NCBI RefSeq assembly: GCF_963678225.1
Contig: NZ_OY782763.1
Location: 248,001-312,000 of the forward strand
Length of the DNA stretch: 64,000 bases
Reading direction: 5' to 3'
Source: an uncultured Cohaesibacter sp.
Lineage (GTDB): Bacteria > Pseudomonadota > Alphaproteobacteria > Rhizobiales > Cohaesibacteraceae
Under the pieces are notes generated by a model that did not search any database, was not told the DNA's origin, and saw nothing but the letters and a program-made list of their open reading frames with translations. This document shows positions 20,896 to 31,275 of this stretch, one piece after another. Positions within the stretch are counted from its first letter, which is position 1. The number at the start of each line of letters is the position of its first letter. The translations under genes were made by a program, and so were the position numbers.

Positions 20896-21771
20896 TCAGT
20901 CAGACGCTTCGCATAGCACAAGTCCAACGCCATTCGTTGCTTCTGCTTGCAGAATATACTGACCATTATGGATAGAATAGGGAATTTGCGCTTCATCGAG
21001 CACAGCTTTGGCCCGCGGCATGTCGACAGCAATCTTCAATCCAAGAATACCGCCTTCCTCTGGCATGTCATGCGGCACGTCAAGATCGTAAAAGCCCTTG
21101 CATGCCGATGGCGTTAGCACCTGCAAGTCGCCGCCATCCAAATCCATCACGACCCCGGCGCTGGACGAACGCATGACACGTTGACCAGAAAAGCCCCCTA
21201 GAAATTCATGATGATCGGACGGATTATGCGAAACGAACAGAACGGAGGCAAGGGAGCCCGCACCATTGCGATGGGTCTGGAATTCCTCTTTCCAAAACAG
21301 CTCGGGCGGATGTTTATGCTGACAGACAAAAAAGCCGATTTCCTTCATCAGCGGATTCTCGACGAAGCCGAGAGCAAACCCAACTTCTGCCGCGCTACCG
21401 TCCGGCAATGTGGCCTTGCGGCCAAAGTCAAACGGAGGAAAGGTGCGCAGCCCTAGCGCCTTGAAAGCGTCCAGATCCGCAGCCCTGTCACGAGAGCGCA
21501 TCACGAGCATGGAAGCCCCTTGCCGCTTTTCCAAAAAGGCCAGATTAAAACGCGCAAAGGAAAAGTTGCCCTCGCCTTGCGGCTGCATAAGGCTTTCATC
21601 TTCAATAGCCAGCAGCTCCAGAAAGCTCCTGTCTAGCTGAACATGAGCACTCATGGTTCCGAAGGGATGATGAAAGGTCGGGGTAACCGTAAAGCCAAGC
21701 GCAGTATAGAGCGCGCGTGCCACTTCAAGATCTTTGACCGCCACTACGATGTGATCCACGCCGCGCAACAT
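20896..21771 (-). CDS. VOC (glyoxalase-like) family protein
   Basis: The 291-residue protein starts at ATG 21771 after GGGAGGACTGGCC and opens with MLRGVDHIVVAVKDLEVARALYT-type sequence, the first half of a vicinal-oxygen-chelate fold. A second module begins near residue 145 (ASVLFVSHNPSDHHEFL), so it is a two-module member like Glyoxalase_3-type proteins. Metal ligands would be the first-strand His and a Glu in each half. The reaction is unknown, and dioxygenase or lyase chemistry is typical. Its place between pyrG and kdsA is one I associate with alphaproteobacteria, but no role in CTP or KDO synthesis is evident. Confidence 0.82.
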   Translation of the reverse strand: MLRGVDHIVVAVKDLEVARALYTALGFTVTPTFHHPFGTMSAHVQLDRSFLELLAIEDESLMQPQGEGNFSFARFNLAFLEKRQGASMLVMRSRDRAADLDAFKALGLRTFPPFDFGRKATLPDGSAAEVGFALGFVENPLMKEIGFFVCQHKHPPELFWKEEFQTHRNGAGSLASVLFVSHNPSDHHEFLGGFSGQRVMRSSSAGVVMDLDGGDLQVLTPSACKGFYDLDVPHDMPEEGGILGLKIAVDMPRAKAVLDEAQIPYSIHNGQYILQAEATNGVGLVLCEASD

Positions 21772-21854
21772 GGCCAGTCCTCCCGGAAACGTCGTCTGTG
21801 TCTGCCTCAACAGGAACGAGGCGCAATCGTCTTCGATCACGCCTCGCAATTTCT

Positions 21855-23486
21855 TTAAACCAGTCGGCTCTGCTCAACGGCTGCTTCGATAAAGGACTTG
21901 AACAGCGGGTGCGGAGCAAATGGGCGGGATTTCAGCTCTGGATGATACTGAACCGCGATGAACCATGGATGATCTGCGATCTCCACCGTTTCGGGCAACA
22001 CCCCATCAGGAGAAAGGCCGGCAAAATTGAGCCCGCAGGCTTCCAGCTTCTCTTTATAGTCGATGTTGACCTCGTAACGGTGACGATGCCGTTCATGGAT
22101 GATCCGATCGCCATAGATCTCGGCAATCTTGGAGCCTTCTGCCAAATGCGCCTCGTAGGAACCAAGACGCATGGTGCCGCCCAGATCGCCGTCCTGTGAA
22201 CGGACTTCCTTGGCGTTGCCCTTGCTCCATTCGGTCATCAGACCAACGACATGATGGCCTTCCGGCGTGAACTCCGAAGAGGTAGCATCCTCGATGCCTG
22301 CCAGATTGCGTGCCGCTTCGATAACAGCCATCTGCATGCCAAAACAAATACCGAAATAAGGGATCTTGTTTTCACGTGCATATTTGGCCGCTGCGATCTT
22401 GCCTTCAGACCCGCGTTCACCAAAGCCGCCGGGCACCAGAATGCCATGCACGCCTTCCAGCCGCGAGGTTGGGTCGCTGCCTTCTTCGAAGATGTCGGAT
22501 TCGATCCAGTCGATTTTGACCTTGACCTTGTTGGCAATGCCGCCATGGGTCAGAGCTTCCATCAGGGACTTATAAGCATCCAGAAGCGATGTATATTTGC
22601 CCACGACCGCAATCGTGACTTCGCCTTCGGGGTTGTGAACCCGATCAAGGATATTCTTCCAGACTTCGAAATTCGGTTTTGGTGCACCATCGATGCCGAA
22701 GGCTGCCAGAACTTCGCGATCCAGCCCCTGTTCATGGTAGGACAGTGGCACTTCATAGATATTCTTGACGTCAAGGGCCTGAATAACAGCCTCAGGCCGC
22801 ACGTTACAGAAGAGCGACAGTTTGCGACGCTCTGATTCTGGAACCGGACGATCACAGCGCACCATCAGAATGTTGGGCTGTATACCGATAGACCGCAGTT
22901 CCTTGACCGAATGCTGGGTTGGCTTGGTCTTAAGCTCACCAGCGCTAGGAATATAGGGAAGAAGGGTCAGATGGATGTATATGGCCTGCCCGCGAGGCAA
23001 TTCGTTGCCCAACTGACGAATACCCTCGAAGAAAGGCGTCGCCTCGATGTCACCCACCGTGCCGCCGATTTCGCACAAAACGAAATCATAGTCTTCGTTT
23101 CCATCCAGAATGAAAGCCTTGATCTCATCGGTCACATGCGGAATGACCTGCACGGTCCCGCCAAGGTAGTCGCCGCGGCGTTCCTTTGTGATGATATTCT
23201 GATAGATCTGACCAGTCGTAATGTTGTCCTTCTTGTTGGAAGGACGGCCGGTAAACCGTTCATAATGCCCCAGATCCAGGTCCGTTTCCGCACCATCATC
23301 GGTAACGAAGCATTCCCCATGCTGGTAGGGAGACATCGTGCCGGGATCGACATTGAGATAAGGATCGAGTTTGCGTAGTCTAACTGAATAACCACGCGCT
23401 TGTAGAGCCGCCCCAAGAGCCGCAGACGCAAGCCCTTTGCCGAGCGAGGACACCACACCGCCAGTAATGAAAATATATCGCGCCAT
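21855..23486 (-). CDS. pyrG: CTP synthase
   Basis: The 543-residue enzyme aminates UTP to CTP using glutamine. The N-terminal synthase domain starts [25 protein letters not shown] and includes the [13 protein letters not shown] motif. The C-terminal class I glutamine amidotransferase domain shows [13 protein letters not shown] and the nucleophile Cys in [12 protein letters not shown]. The His/Glu of the triad are in [11 protein letters not shown]. The length is exactly as expected. It precedes the VOC and kdsA genes, and kdsA also needs CTP-linked chemistry downstream (CMP-KDO). Confidence 0.98.
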   Translation of the reverse strand: MARYIFITGGVVSSLGKGLASAALGAALQARGYSVRLRKLDPYLNVDPGTMSPYQHGECFVTDDGAETDLDLGHYERFTGRPSNKKDNITTGQIYQNIITKERRGDYLGGTVQVIPHVTDEIKAFILDGNEDYDFVLCEIGGTVGDIEATPFFEGIRQLGNELPRGQAIYIHLTLLPYIPSAGELKTKPTQHSVKELRSIGIQPNILMVRCDRPVPESERRKLSLFCNVRPEAVIQALDVKNIYEVPLSYHEQGLDREVLAAFGIDGAPKPNFEVWKNILDRVHNPEGEVTIAVVGKYTSLLDAYKSLMEALTHGGIANKVKVKIDWIESDIFEEGSDPTSRLEGVHGILVPGGFGERGSEGKIAAAKYARENKIPYFGICFGMQMAVIEAARNLAGIEDATSSEFTPEGHHVVGLMTEWSKGNAKEVRSQDGDLGGTMRLGSYEAHLAEGSKIAEIYGDRIIHERHRHRYEVNIDYKEKLEACGLNFAGLSPDGVLPETVEIADHPWFIAVQYHPELKSRPFAPHPLFKSFIEAAVEQSRLV

Positions 23487-23704
23487 GGAACTTTAAGTTA
23501 CTTCCCTTTGTACCGATTCGCCAAGCAAATCGTCTCGGTTCCAACAACTAAAGCGCCGCTCACCGTTAAGCAAAGGTGAGCATCGCTCATCCATTTTTCA
23601 GAACAGCCCTGTCCATTAAGTTGAACTTTTTCTTGTGCCATTCTTTTGGTTTAGGTTCCGCCCCTAATATTTCATGATTGGCGCATAGACGCCACACATA
23701 AAAG

Positions 23705-23739
23705 AAACCGGCCCTCGCATAATCGGCAAGGGCCGGTTG
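23705..23739 (-). terminator. Terminator downstream of secG
   Basis: AACCGGCCCT / AGGGCCGGTT forms a 10-bp stem with a loop of about 13 bases. On the minus strand it is followed by TTTCTTTTA, about 45 bases after the secG stop. Confidence 0.85.
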
Positions 23740-23783
23740 GAATTGATCTCTTGTGTCGACGCAACGACAATCCCGTTTCGCAC

Positions 23784-24182
23784 TTACTGCGAGGTCGGCA
23801 CTTGCGGCCCACTTGGCTGATTGCCCGTGGTGCTTTCCTGAATCTTGTTCAGTTCATCAAGGACACCGCCCTGCGGCGCGCCATCAGCATTGGAAGCCGG
23901 ATCGGGCTGATTCTGCTCAACGACAGGCACCTGATCGAGAACGTCAGATGGCTTGCTTTTCATACCCGCCAGAATGGTGAGACCCAAAGAGGTCAGAAAG
24001 AACCCGGTTGCCAGAATCGCTGTGGTTCTGGTCAGAAGGTTCGCTGCGCTGCGACCGGACATAAAACCGCCGCCGCCACCGCCGCCAATTCCGAGTGCGC
24101 CGCCTTCAGAGCGCTGCAACAGCACCACAACAACAAGCGCGCCAACTAGCAGCAGGTGAATGACAATTAATACTGATTCCAT
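23784..24182 (-). CDS. secG: Preprotein translocase subunit SecG
   Basis: The 132-residue inner-membrane protein belongs to the SecYEG channel. From the ATG at 24182 it shows the first span (VLIVIHLLLVGALVVVVLLQ), the family's RSEGGALGIGGGGGGGF loop, and a second span (TAILATGFFLTSLGLTIL). A long Pro/Gln/Asn-rich C-terminal tail follows, typical of alphaproteobacterial SecG and absent from E. coli SecG. A longer start at 24224 would put 14 extra residues before the first span and is less likely. It is followed by a strong terminator. Confidence 0.95.
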   Translation of the reverse strand: MESVLIVIHLLLVGALVVVVLLQRSEGGALGIGGGGGGGFMSGRSAANLLTRTTAILATGFFLTSLGLTILAGMKSKPSDVLDQVPVVEQNQPDPASNADGAPQGGVLDELNKIQESTTGNQPSGPQVPTSQ

Positions 24183-24352
24183 CGTCTGGGCCGTCTCTAA
24201 AACAGTCAATCGGGCCAGCAGCAAGTGCGGCCCGACGCATAAGGTTCACATAATCTGGGTGGTCTTCTACAACAAGACTTGCCGCAATTCCAGTGCCAAC
24301 GACATTTTTTCCTTGGCTCTGCCTTCATTTGGGCACAAGAGGCGCAAGAAAC

Positions 24353-24390
24353 AAGCCCCGAGATGCCAAGCAGTGGTCACATCGGGGCTT
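24353..24390 (-). terminator. Terminator of tpiA
   Basis: AAGCCCCGA...TCGGGGCTT forms a stem about 30 bases past the tpiA stop. The T-run on the minus strand is short (TTGTTTCTT). Confidence 0.7.
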
Positions 24391-24419
24391 ATTGAAACGC
24401 AAGCTCGAGGCTATGAAGC

Positions 24420-25172
24420 TTATTTGTAAGCGGCCAGAATGCCTAGGAAGTCAGCGGCTTTCAGGCTGGCACCACCAACCAGAGCGCCATCCACATTGGC
24501 CACAGCCATCAATTCGTCGGCATTGGCAGCCTTGACGGACCCACCATAAAGCAGACGCATGTTGGCCCCTTCAGCACCAAAGGCCTTGACCAGTTCGTCT
24601 CGCATGAATTTGTGCACTTCTGCAACATCTTCTGCGGTTGGCGTCAGGCCGGTACCGATTGCCCATACAGGTTCGTAAGCAATAACGGTGTTGGCAGCCG
24701 TTGCACCTTCAGGAATGGAGCCTTCCAGCTGGAAACCGACAACATTGAGGGTTTCGCCGGATTTGCGTTCGGCTTCGGTTTCACCAACGCAAATAATGGC
24801 AACCAGACCCTGATCCCAAGCAGCTTTAGCCTTGGCATTGACGATTTCGTTGGATTCAGCATGATCTGCGCGGCGTTCGGAATGGCCAACGATAACGGCA
24901 GAAGCCCCGGCATCCTTGAGCATTTCTGCAGAGGTATCACCGGTATGAGCGCCAGATACGTTGAAATGGCAATCCTGTGCCCCGATGGCTACAGCGCTGT
25001 CAGCAGCTTTTTCGGCAAAAGAAGCAACAAGCGTGAATGGAGGACAGATCATCGTATCTGCCTTTGCAGCCAGATCGGCATCATAGCCTTCGATCAGCGC
25101 GTCCAGTTCCGCAGCGGAGGCTTTCAGCCCGTTCATCTTCCAGTTACCGGCTACAAGCGGTTTGATGCTCAT
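24420..25172 (-). CDS. tpiA: Triosephosphate isomerase
   Basis: The 250-residue TIM-barrel enzyme interconverts dihydroxyacetone phosphate and glyceraldehyde 3-phosphate. AGNWKMNG carries the catalytic Lys, VGHSERR the catalytic His, and [11 protein letters not shown] the catalytic Glu and the flexible loop. [14 protein letters not shown] is the phosphate-binding motif, and [10 protein letters not shown] closes the barrel. The length is normal. It heads the long minus-strand housekeeping cluster and faces the divergent ppiD. Confidence 0.98.
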   Translation of the reverse strand: MSIKPLVAGNWKMNGLKASAAELDALIEGYDADLAAKADTMICPPFTLVASFAEKAADSAVAIGAQDCHFNVSGAHTGDTSAEMLKDAGASAVIVGHSERRADHAESNEIVNAKAKAAWDQGLVAIICVGETEAERKSGETLNVVGFQLEGSIPEGATAANTVIAYEPVWAIGTGLTPTAEDVAEVHKFMRDELVKAFGAEGANMRLLYGGSVKAANADELMAVANVDGALVGGASLKAADFLGILAAYK

Positions 25173-25574
25173 TAATCTGCTCCTTCCAATATTTCAGATA
25201 TCGGCAATAGAATGGGTTCCGTTGAATAAGTCAATGTTTGACGACATCATCGCCCCACCATGCATTCAACTTTAGCACTATAGTTTCTACCCTGCCCGAA
25301 ACCAAAATGCACGGCACGCAAGCCAAGAGTTGATCAGTTACCCCCTATTTTTCAGCCAATCGAAAAGCCAATCGCCCCTGAAGACAATCTTTTTGCGAAC
25401 AAATACCCTCCCATCCCCATTTCTGCCTCCTTTTCTAGACTGATTGGGTTGCAGCGATGGATCGAGCTTTCTATGATCCGGCAAACATTTTGAAAAGGCA
25501 GAACAGAATGCTTACGGCGTTGTAACGGCGCACCCCGAACATTCGTTCTGTATGAAAGAAGGACACACCATCCC
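25173..25574. other. Divergent promoter region between tpiA and ppiD
   Basis: These 402 bases contain no convincing gene, tRNA or strong hairpin. They must hold the tpiA promoter leftwards and the ppiD promoter rightwards. Confidence 0.45.
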
Positions 25575-27455
25575 ATGATGGAATTTATGCGTTCGATGGC
25601 TTCAGGAATCGTCGCGAAGCTCCTGATGCTTCTTTTGGTTTTGAGTTTTGCAGTCTGGGGCATCGCCGATGTGTTCGGCCGCTTCGGACAAAGCACCGTT
25701 GCCACGGTCGGCGATACCGAGATTGACGCCCGCGACTATCAGAGCGAATTGCTGCTCGAGGTCAACAGCCTGTCGAGTCGCCTCGGACAGCGCCTGACAG
25801 CAGCCCAGACGCAAGCATTCGGGCTGCCCAACCAGGTTCTCGGACGCATGATCAATGAAGCAACCCTGAATGATCTGGCCAGCAACTTCAACATGGGGCT
25901 CTCTTCTGAAGAGCTTGCAAAGGGCATCGCAGAAGAACCTGCGTTCCAGACAGCCGGCAAGTTCAACCGCAATCAGATGGCTCTGGTGTTGCGCAATGCG
26001 GGCACCACGGAAGACCGGTATGTGACGAACCGTGAAAAACTGGAAGTCCGCCGCCAGCTGGCACAGGGCCTCACCGGCAATTCCACCCTGCCCGAAGCAA
26101 CTCTGAAGGTTTTCAACGATTTCAGCTTTGAAAAACGCGACGTGGATTACATCACGCTCAAGGAAGCCGATCTGGACGCGATTGAAGAGCCAAGCGAAGA
26201 CGTGCTCAACAGCTATTATGAGCAAAACAAGATTGCCTTTCGTGCTCCGGAATATCGCTCCTTCGTGGTTCTGAAGCTGGAACCTGGCGACATCATGGAT
26301 CCGTCTGCGGTTTCCGACGAAGATGCCCAGACCTATTATGAAAGCGTCTCCAGCCGCTTCCAGCTGCCGGAAAAACGCCAGATGCAGCAGATTCTCTTTG
26401 GCTCCAAAGAAGATGCAGAAGCAGCCCTTGCTAAGATCAAAGGTGGCGCAACCTTCGAAGACATCATGGCAGAACGCAATCTGACCGAATCCGACGTTGA
26501 CTTCGGACTGCTTGCCAAGAGTGAAATCACCGATCCGGCGGCAGCAGAGGCGATTTATTCGCTTGATGAAGGCGCTGTATCAGATGTGGTGGAAGGCCAG
26601 TTTGGCTTCCTGCTTCTGCGCAACGCCAAAACCGAACCGCCGCATGCTACGCCGTTTGAAGACGTCAAGGATCAGATGAAGGCCGAGATCGCAGCTGAGC
26701 GCGCCAATGGCGAAGTGCTCGACATGTTCGACAATGTTGAGGATATGCGCGCAGGCGGCTCCACGCTTGAGGAAGTGTCCCAAAAGCTCAATCTGCCACT
26801 GCGCACCGTCACGACAATTTCCAAGGCTGGCGAACTCGAACAGGGTGGCGAGGTAACGGACCTGCCAGAACAGGAAGCCCTGTTGACCTCGGTGTTTGAT
26901 ACGGACATCGACTATGAAGCTGATCCGATCGACATCGGAAACACCGGTTTTGCATGGTTCCGTGTCACCGATATCGAAGAAGCCCGCGATCGGGCTCTGG
27001 ATGAAGTACATGATGATGTTGTCGCAGCCTGGAAGGAAGACGAACGCCAGAGCCGCAATGCGGAACTGGCCGGAGAGATCCTCAAGGAAATCGAAGGCGG
27101 CAAAAGCCTTGCAGCCGTGGCTGAAGAACGGGGCCTGAGCGTTGCAACCGCAACCGACATCACCCGTCAGGTTCATGGCGATCTGCCTGCCGCTGCTGTT
27201 GAGCAGGCCTTTGGAGGCCCGCTTCACCACAAGGCAACAGCCGTGGATGGTGAAACACAATATGTGTTGGAAGTTGCCAAGGTAACAGATCCTGAATTCG
27301 ATCCGGATGCCCTGCAGCTTGAATCGGTCAAGGCGCGCCTGAACCAGAATGCGAGCACAGACCTGCTGTCGCAGCTGAGCGCAACCATTCTGGGCAATCT
27401 TGGCTACACCGTCAATGAAGCCATGATGAATCAGGTCGTCAGCGGCACGCGCTAA
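25575..27455 (+). CDS. ppiD: Peptidyl-prolyl cis-trans isomerase D-like periplasmic chaperone
   Basis: The 626-residue protein has one N-terminal membrane anchor (LLMLLLVLSFAVWGIADVF, about residues 15-33), a SurA/PpiD N-terminal chaperone domain, and a parvulin-like domain in the middle (EKRQMQQILFGSKEDAEAALAKIKGG, about 265-360). A long C-terminal helical part follows. It faces the periplasm and helps fold outer-membrane and secreted proteins. The parvulin domain is recognisable, but catalytic activity is not guaranteed because many PpiD proteins have lost it. The start has AGAAAGGACACACC upstream. As I remember it, ppiD followed by trp genes is a common alphaproteobacterial order. Confidence 0.92.
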   Translation: MMEFMRSMASGIVAKLLMLLLVLSFAVWGIADVFGRFGQSTVATVGDTEIDARDYQSELLLEVNSLSSRLGQRLTAAQTQAFGLPNQVLGRMINEATLNDLASNFNMGLSSEELAKGIAEEPAFQTAGKFNRNQMALVLRNAGTTEDRYVTNREKLEVRRQLAQGLTGNSTLPEATLKVFNDFSFEKRDVDYITLKEADLDAIEEPSEDVLNSYYEQNKIAFRAPEYRSFVVLKLEPGDIMDPSAVSDEDAQTYYESVSSRFQLPEKRQMQQILFGSKEDAEAALAKIKGGATFEDIMAERNLTESDVDFGLLAKSEITDPAAAEAIYSLDEGAVSDVVEGQFGFLLLRNAKTEPPHATPFEDVKDQMKAEIAAERANGEVLDMFDNVEDMRAGGSTLEEVSQKLNLPLRTVTTISKAGELEQGGEVTDLPEQEALLTSVFDTDIDYEADPIDIGNTGFAWFRVTDIEEARDRALDEVHDDVVAAWKEDERQSRNAELAGEILKEIEGGKSLAAVAEERGLSVATATDITRQVHGDLPAAAVEQAFGGPLHHKATAVDGETQYVLEVAKVTDPEFDPDALQLESVKARLNQNASTDLLSQLSATILGNLGYTVNEAMMNQVVSGTR

Positions 27456-27474
27456 TAACAATTGAAGACCTTAT

Positions 27475-27525
27475 CCGGGGCGTTTTCGCAAAGAAGCAGG
27501 CAAACTGCTCGATGCGGCGCCCCGG
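27475..27525 (+). other. Branched hairpin between ppiD and trpD
   Basis: CCGGGGCG (27475-27482) pairs with CGCCCCGG (27518-27525). Inside the loop AGCAG-GCAAA-CTGCT (27495-27509) forms a second stem. There is only TTT afterwards, so it could be a weak ppiD terminator or a structured trpD leader. Confidence 0.45.
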
Positions 27526-27595
27526 TTTCATAATCACATACCATCGACCCAGCCGTTCTCCGACCGGGCCGAAGTAGACAGTCGGGAGCAATAGA

Positions 27596-28618
27596 ATGGA
27601 AGAGATGAAACCTTTTCTCGCAAAGGTCGCCGAGGGCAAGACCCTCAGTCAGCCGGAAGCCGTAGAAGCGTTTGACCTGCTTATGAGCGGTCGCGCCACG
27701 CCAACCCAGATTGGCGCCTTCCTCATGGCCTTGCGCATGCGCGGAGAAACAGTCGACGAAATTACCGGCGCGGTTTCCCAGATGCGAGACAAGATGACTC
27801 CGGTCTCGGCACCGGTTGACGCCGTCGATATCGTGGGCACAGGCGGCACAGGCACCAAAAAATACAATATCTCAACCTGTGCGGCCATGGTCATGGCAGC
27901 GGGCGGCGTGCCTGTAGCCAAACATGGCAACAAGGCGTTGACCTCCCAGTCCGGTTCCGGCGATGTGCTCACCAGCCTCGGGGTCAATCTGGCGCAAGAT
28001 CCAGAGGGTGTGGCCCGCTGCATCAGGGAAGCAGGAATCGGCTTCATGTTTGCGCCCAATCATCATTCTTCCATGCGCTTTGTCGGCCCATCTCGGGTGG
28101 AGATGGGCACGCGCACCATGTTCAACATGCTTGGCCCTCTTACCAACCCGGCTGGCGCCAAACGTCAGCTCATCGGTGTATTTGCGCCCGAATGGCTGCG
28201 CCCCTTTGCTGAAGTGCTCAGGAATCTTGGCGCCGAGCATATCTGGGTTGTTTATGGTGCAGGCGGCCTCGACGAAATCTCGACGCTTGGCGAAACGCAG
28301 GTCGTCGAACTGAAAGACGGCGCCATTACCGAATTCACGCTGGTTCCTGAAGCCTATGGCATCAAGCGGGTAACCATTGAGGACGTGCGAGGCGGCACCG
28401 GCGATGAAAATGCCCAGGCCCTTACTGCGCTTCTGGAAGGCGAAAAAGGCCCTTATCGCGACATCGTTCTGATGAATGCTGCCGCAGGCCTGCTGCTGGG
28501 TGAAAAAGTAGCCAACTATAAAGAAGGCATCGAGCTGGCTGCCGAACTGATCGATAGTGGCAAGGCACTGGCTACCCTCAAGAAGCTGATAGATGTTTCC
28601 AACCAAACCGCAGAGTAA
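27596..28618 (+). CDS. trpD: Anthranilate phosphoribosyltransferase
   Basis: The 340-residue enzyme joins anthranilate to PRPP in tryptophan synthesis. The pyrophosphate-binding [18 protein letters not shown]-type loop near residue 80, [38 protein letters not shown] and [14 protein letters not shown] are all present. The length is normal. trpE and trpG, which often stand just before trpD in related bacteria, are not here, so anthranilate synthase is encoded elsewhere. It lies 15 bases ahead of trpC. Confidence 0.97.
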   Translation: MEEMKPFLAKVAEGKTLSQPEAVEAFDLLMSGRATPTQIGAFLMALRMRGETVDEITGAVSQMRDKMTPVSAPVDAVDIVGTGGTGTKKYNISTCAAMVMAAGGVPVAKHGNKALTSQSGSGDVLTSLGVNLAQDPEGVARCIREAGIGFMFAPNHHSSMRFVGPSRVEMGTRTMFNMLGPLTNPAGAKRQLIGVFAPEWLRPFAEVLRNLGAEHIWVVYGAGGLDEISTLGETQVVELKDGAITEFTLVPEAYGIKRVTIEDVRGGTGDENAQALTALLEGEKGPYRDIVLMNAAAGLLLGEKVANYKEGIELAAELIDSGKALATLKKLIDVSNQTAE

Positions 28619-28633
28619 GGCTCCGACAGGACA

Positions 28634-29431
28634 ATGGCAGACATTCTCAAAAAGATTGAAGCGTACAAGCGCGAGGAAATTGCGGCGGCCAAGCTTCACA
28701 CCACGGTTGCCGATCTGAAAGCCCGCATTGGCGAACAGGCCCCCGTGCGCGGCTTCTACAATGCCCTCAAGGCCAAGGTTGATCACGGCCATTATGGCCT
28801 TATTGCGGAAGTAAAGAAAGCCAGCCCCTCGAAGGGCCTTATCCGGGAGGATTTCGATCCTCCCAAACTTTCCAAAGCCTATGAAGAGGGCGGAGCTGCC
28901 TGTCTCTCCGTACTCACCGATAGCCCGTCTTTTCAGGGACATCCGGAATTCCTGATCGCTGCGCGCGACGCGGTTTCCCTGCCTGTTTTGCGCAAGGATT
29001 TTCTGTTTGAACCCTATCAGGTTTACGAAGCCCGCGCATGGGGGGCCGACTGCATCCTGATCATCATGGCGGCGGTCTCTGACGACGAAGCCAAGACGCT
29101 TGAGGAAACGGCTCTTGAGTTAGGCCTTGATGTGCTCGTCGAAGTGCATAATAAAGAAGAGCTGGAACGGGGCCTCACCCACCTCACCTCGCCGCTACTG
29201 GGCATCAACAACCGCAATCTCAAAACCTTCGAAACCACGTTGCAAACCTCCATTGATCTGGCTCCCATGGTGCCGGATGACAAATTGCTGGTCGGCGAAA
29301 GCGGATTGTTCACACCACAGGATCTGGCTCTTCTTGCAACCAAAGCCAACATTCATACATTCCTGATAGGCGAAAGCCTGATGCGTCAGGATGATGTTGC
29401 CGCTGCAACGCGGGATTTGCTGGCGCGCTAA
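28634..29431 (+). CDS. trpC: Indole-3-glycerol phosphate synthase
   Basis: The 265-residue TIM-barrel enzyme closes the indole ring by decarboxylating CdRP. Visible active-site motifs are [76 protein letters not shown] and LVGESGLF. It is not fused to TrpF, unlike the E. coli enzyme. It is cotranscribed with trpD and probably with the molybdenum-cofactor genes that follow. Confidence 0.97.
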   Translation: MADILKKIEAYKREEIAAAKLHTTVADLKARIGEQAPVRGFYNALKAKVDHGHYGLIAEVKKASPSKGLIREDFDPPKLSKAYEEGGAACLSVLTDSPSFQGHPEFLIAARDAVSLPVLRKDFLFEPYQVYEARAWGADCILIIMAAVSDDEAKTLEETALELGLDVLVEVHNKEELERGLTHLTSPLLGINNRNLKTFETTLQTSIDLAPMVPDDKLLVGESGLFTPQDLALLATKANIHTFLIGESLMRQDDVAAATRDLLAR

Positions 29432-29487
29432 CCGCAGCCGGTTGAAAGCCTGAACGGATCTGGGCGCTTCTTGGGAGGGAAATTCAC

Positions 29488-29982
29488 ATGAGTGACGCGA
29501 AACTGACCCATCTTGACGATACCGGCGCCGCGAATATGGTCGATGTCTCCGCCAAGGCGCCAACCGTGCGCATTGCCGTAGCATCCGCCCATGTGCGCAT
29601 GAAGCGTGAAACGCTCGACCTGATCCTTTCAGGCGACACCAAGAAGGGCGACGTTCTGGCGACGGCCCGCATCGCCGGCATTATGGCTGCAAAGCGCACC
29701 CATGAGCTGATACCGCTGTGCCATCCGCTGGCCCTCTCCAAGGTCGCTGTGGACATCGAGGCAGACGAAACCCTGCCCGGGCTTGTGATAACCGCAACGG
29801 CCAAGCTGACCGGTCAGACCGGCGTTGAAATGGAAGCCTTAACTGCGGCCTCTATTGCCAGCCTTACGATCTACGATATGGCCAAGGCTGTCGACAAAGG
29901 CATGGTCATTTCCGATGTCCGCCTTTTGGAAAAACAGGGTGGCAAATCCGGCCATTGGCAAGCCGATAGCAACAAGAAATAG
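29488..29982 (+). CDS. moaC: Cyclic pyranopterin monophosphate synthase
   Basis: The 164-residue enzyme converts 3',8-cyclo-GTP (the MoaA product) to cPMP in molybdenum cofactor synthesis. [23 protein letters not shown]-type N-terminus, [22 protein letters not shown] with conserved His, [29 protein letters not shown] and [12 protein letters not shown] at the end all match. The start follows TTGGGAGGGAAATTCAC. moaA, moaD and moaE are outside the window. moeA starts 11 bases after its stop. Confidence 0.97.
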   Translation: MSDAKLTHLDDTGAANMVDVSAKAPTVRIAVASAHVRMKRETLDLILSGDTKKGDVLATARIAGIMAAKRTHELIPLCHPLALSKVAVDIEADETLPGLVITATAKLTGQTGVEMEALTAASIASLTIYDMAKAVDKGMVISDVRLLEKQGGKSGHWQADSNKK

Positions 29983-29993
29983 GAGCGACTGGA

Positions 29994-31196
29994 ATGGCCC
30001 TTTTGAATGTCGATGACGCATTGGAGCAGCTGCTTTCCGATATTTCCGTTTCGGAAGTCGAGAATATTTCCCTCCACAACGCGACCGCACGCGTGCTGGC
30101 AGCAGATCTGGTTGCAAACCGCGATCAGCCTCCCTTCAGGGCGTCTGCGATGGATGGCTATGCCATCAGGGCTGACAATGTAAAAGAGCTCCCCACCAAG
30201 CTGCAAATCATCGGCGAGGTGCCTGCCGGCTACCATTTCCCTGATGCCGTTCACAATTGGGAAGCGGTACGCATCTTTACAGGCGCCCCAGTTCCCGAGG
30301 GAGCAGACACCGTCGTCATGCAGGAAAAAACCGAGCGCGACGGGGCTTTTGTGACAATCCAGCAGGAGATAACAAAGGGCTCCAACATTCGCGAGGCCGG
30401 GCAGGATTTCGCCAAAGGCGAAACATTGCTCAAGAAGGGCACCGAACTCACCTATCGCCATCTGGCCCTTGCCGCAGCCATGAACCATGCCGTGCTTCCT
30501 GTCTACAAGCGTCCCGTTATTGCCATTCTGGCGACGGGTGACGAACTGGTCTTGCCCGGGGAAACGCCGACAGAAAGCCAGATCATCGCCGCCAACAATT
30601 TCGCCATTGCTTCCTTTGCCCAAACCATCGGTGCCGACATCATGGATCTGGGAATCGCTCGCGACGACATGACAGAGATTTCGACCACGATTGAAAAGGC
30701 CGTTGCCGCCGAAGTCGACTGCCTCATTACCATTGGTGGTGTTTCGGTCGGAGATCACGATCTGGTGCAGGAGGCGCTGAAAAACGCAGGCATGGATCTT
30801 AAATTCTGGCGCATCGCGATGCGGCCAGGCAAGCCCCTGCTGGCTGGCAAACTCGGCAAGACACAGGTGCTGGGCCTGCCGGGCAATCCAGTTTCATCCA
30901 TGACATGCGCCCTGCTCTTCCTACAGCCCATCATCCGCAAGATGCTCGGCAAAAAGGGCCCTTATAAAATCACAGATGCCGTGTTGGGCAGTGCCTTGCC
31001 CGAGAATGACTATCGCCAAAGCTACATGCGGGCTCGCATGCATATAGATAAAGATGGCCGTACCGTCGCTTCGACTTTCTCAGATCAAGATAGCTCCAAG
31101 CTATCCAGCTTTGCAGAAGCCGATTGCGTGATCATTCGTCCTCCGAACTCCCCCGCCAGCGAGGCCGGAGCCCCCTGCCAAATCATCACGCTATAA
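29994..31196 (+). CDS. moeA: Molybdopterin molybdenumtransferase
   Basis: The 400-residue enzyme inserts molybdate into adenylylated molybdopterin. Domain marks are QPPFRASAMDGYAI near residue 45, IFTGAPVPEGADTVVMQE near 100 and ILATGDELVLPGETP near 180. ITIGGVSVGDHDLVQEAL near 245 and LPGNPVSSM near 300 follow, with a short C-terminal MoeA-C domain. All are normal. It ends the trp/mo gene series, with a clear terminator shared with convergent fpr. In related bacteria lexA often follows, but it is missing here. Confidence 0.96.
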   Translation: MALLNVDDALEQLLSDISVSEVENISLHNATARVLAADLVANRDQPPFRASAMDGYAIRADNVKELPTKLQIIGEVPAGYHFPDAVHNWEAVRIFTGAPVPEGADTVVMQEKTERDGAFVTIQQEITKGSNIREAGQDFAKGETLLKKGTELTYRHLALAAAMNHAVLPVYKRPVIAILATGDELVLPGETPTESQIIAANNFAIASFAQTIGADIMDLGIARDDMTEISTTIEKAVAAEVDCLITIGGVSVGDHDLVQEALKNAGMDLKFWRIAMRPGKPLLAGKLGKTQVLGLPGNPVSSMTCALLFLQPIIRKMLGKKGPYKITDAVLGSALPENDYRQSYMRARMHIDKDGRTVASTFSDQDSSKLSSFAEADCVIIRPPNSPASEAGAPCQIITL

Positions 31197-31200
31197 AAAC

Positions 31201-31233
31201 AAAAGCCGGTTCCCTTTAGGAAACCGGCTTTTT
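31201..31233. terminator. Bidirectional terminator between moeA and fpr
   Basis: AAAAGCCGGTTCC...GGAAACCGGCTTTTT is a strong hairpin flanked by A- and T-runs, between convergent genes. Confidence 0.88.
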
Positions 31234-31275
31234 AAATCTGCCTGTCAGTGATCTTACGCTTGATCGCACAATCTA

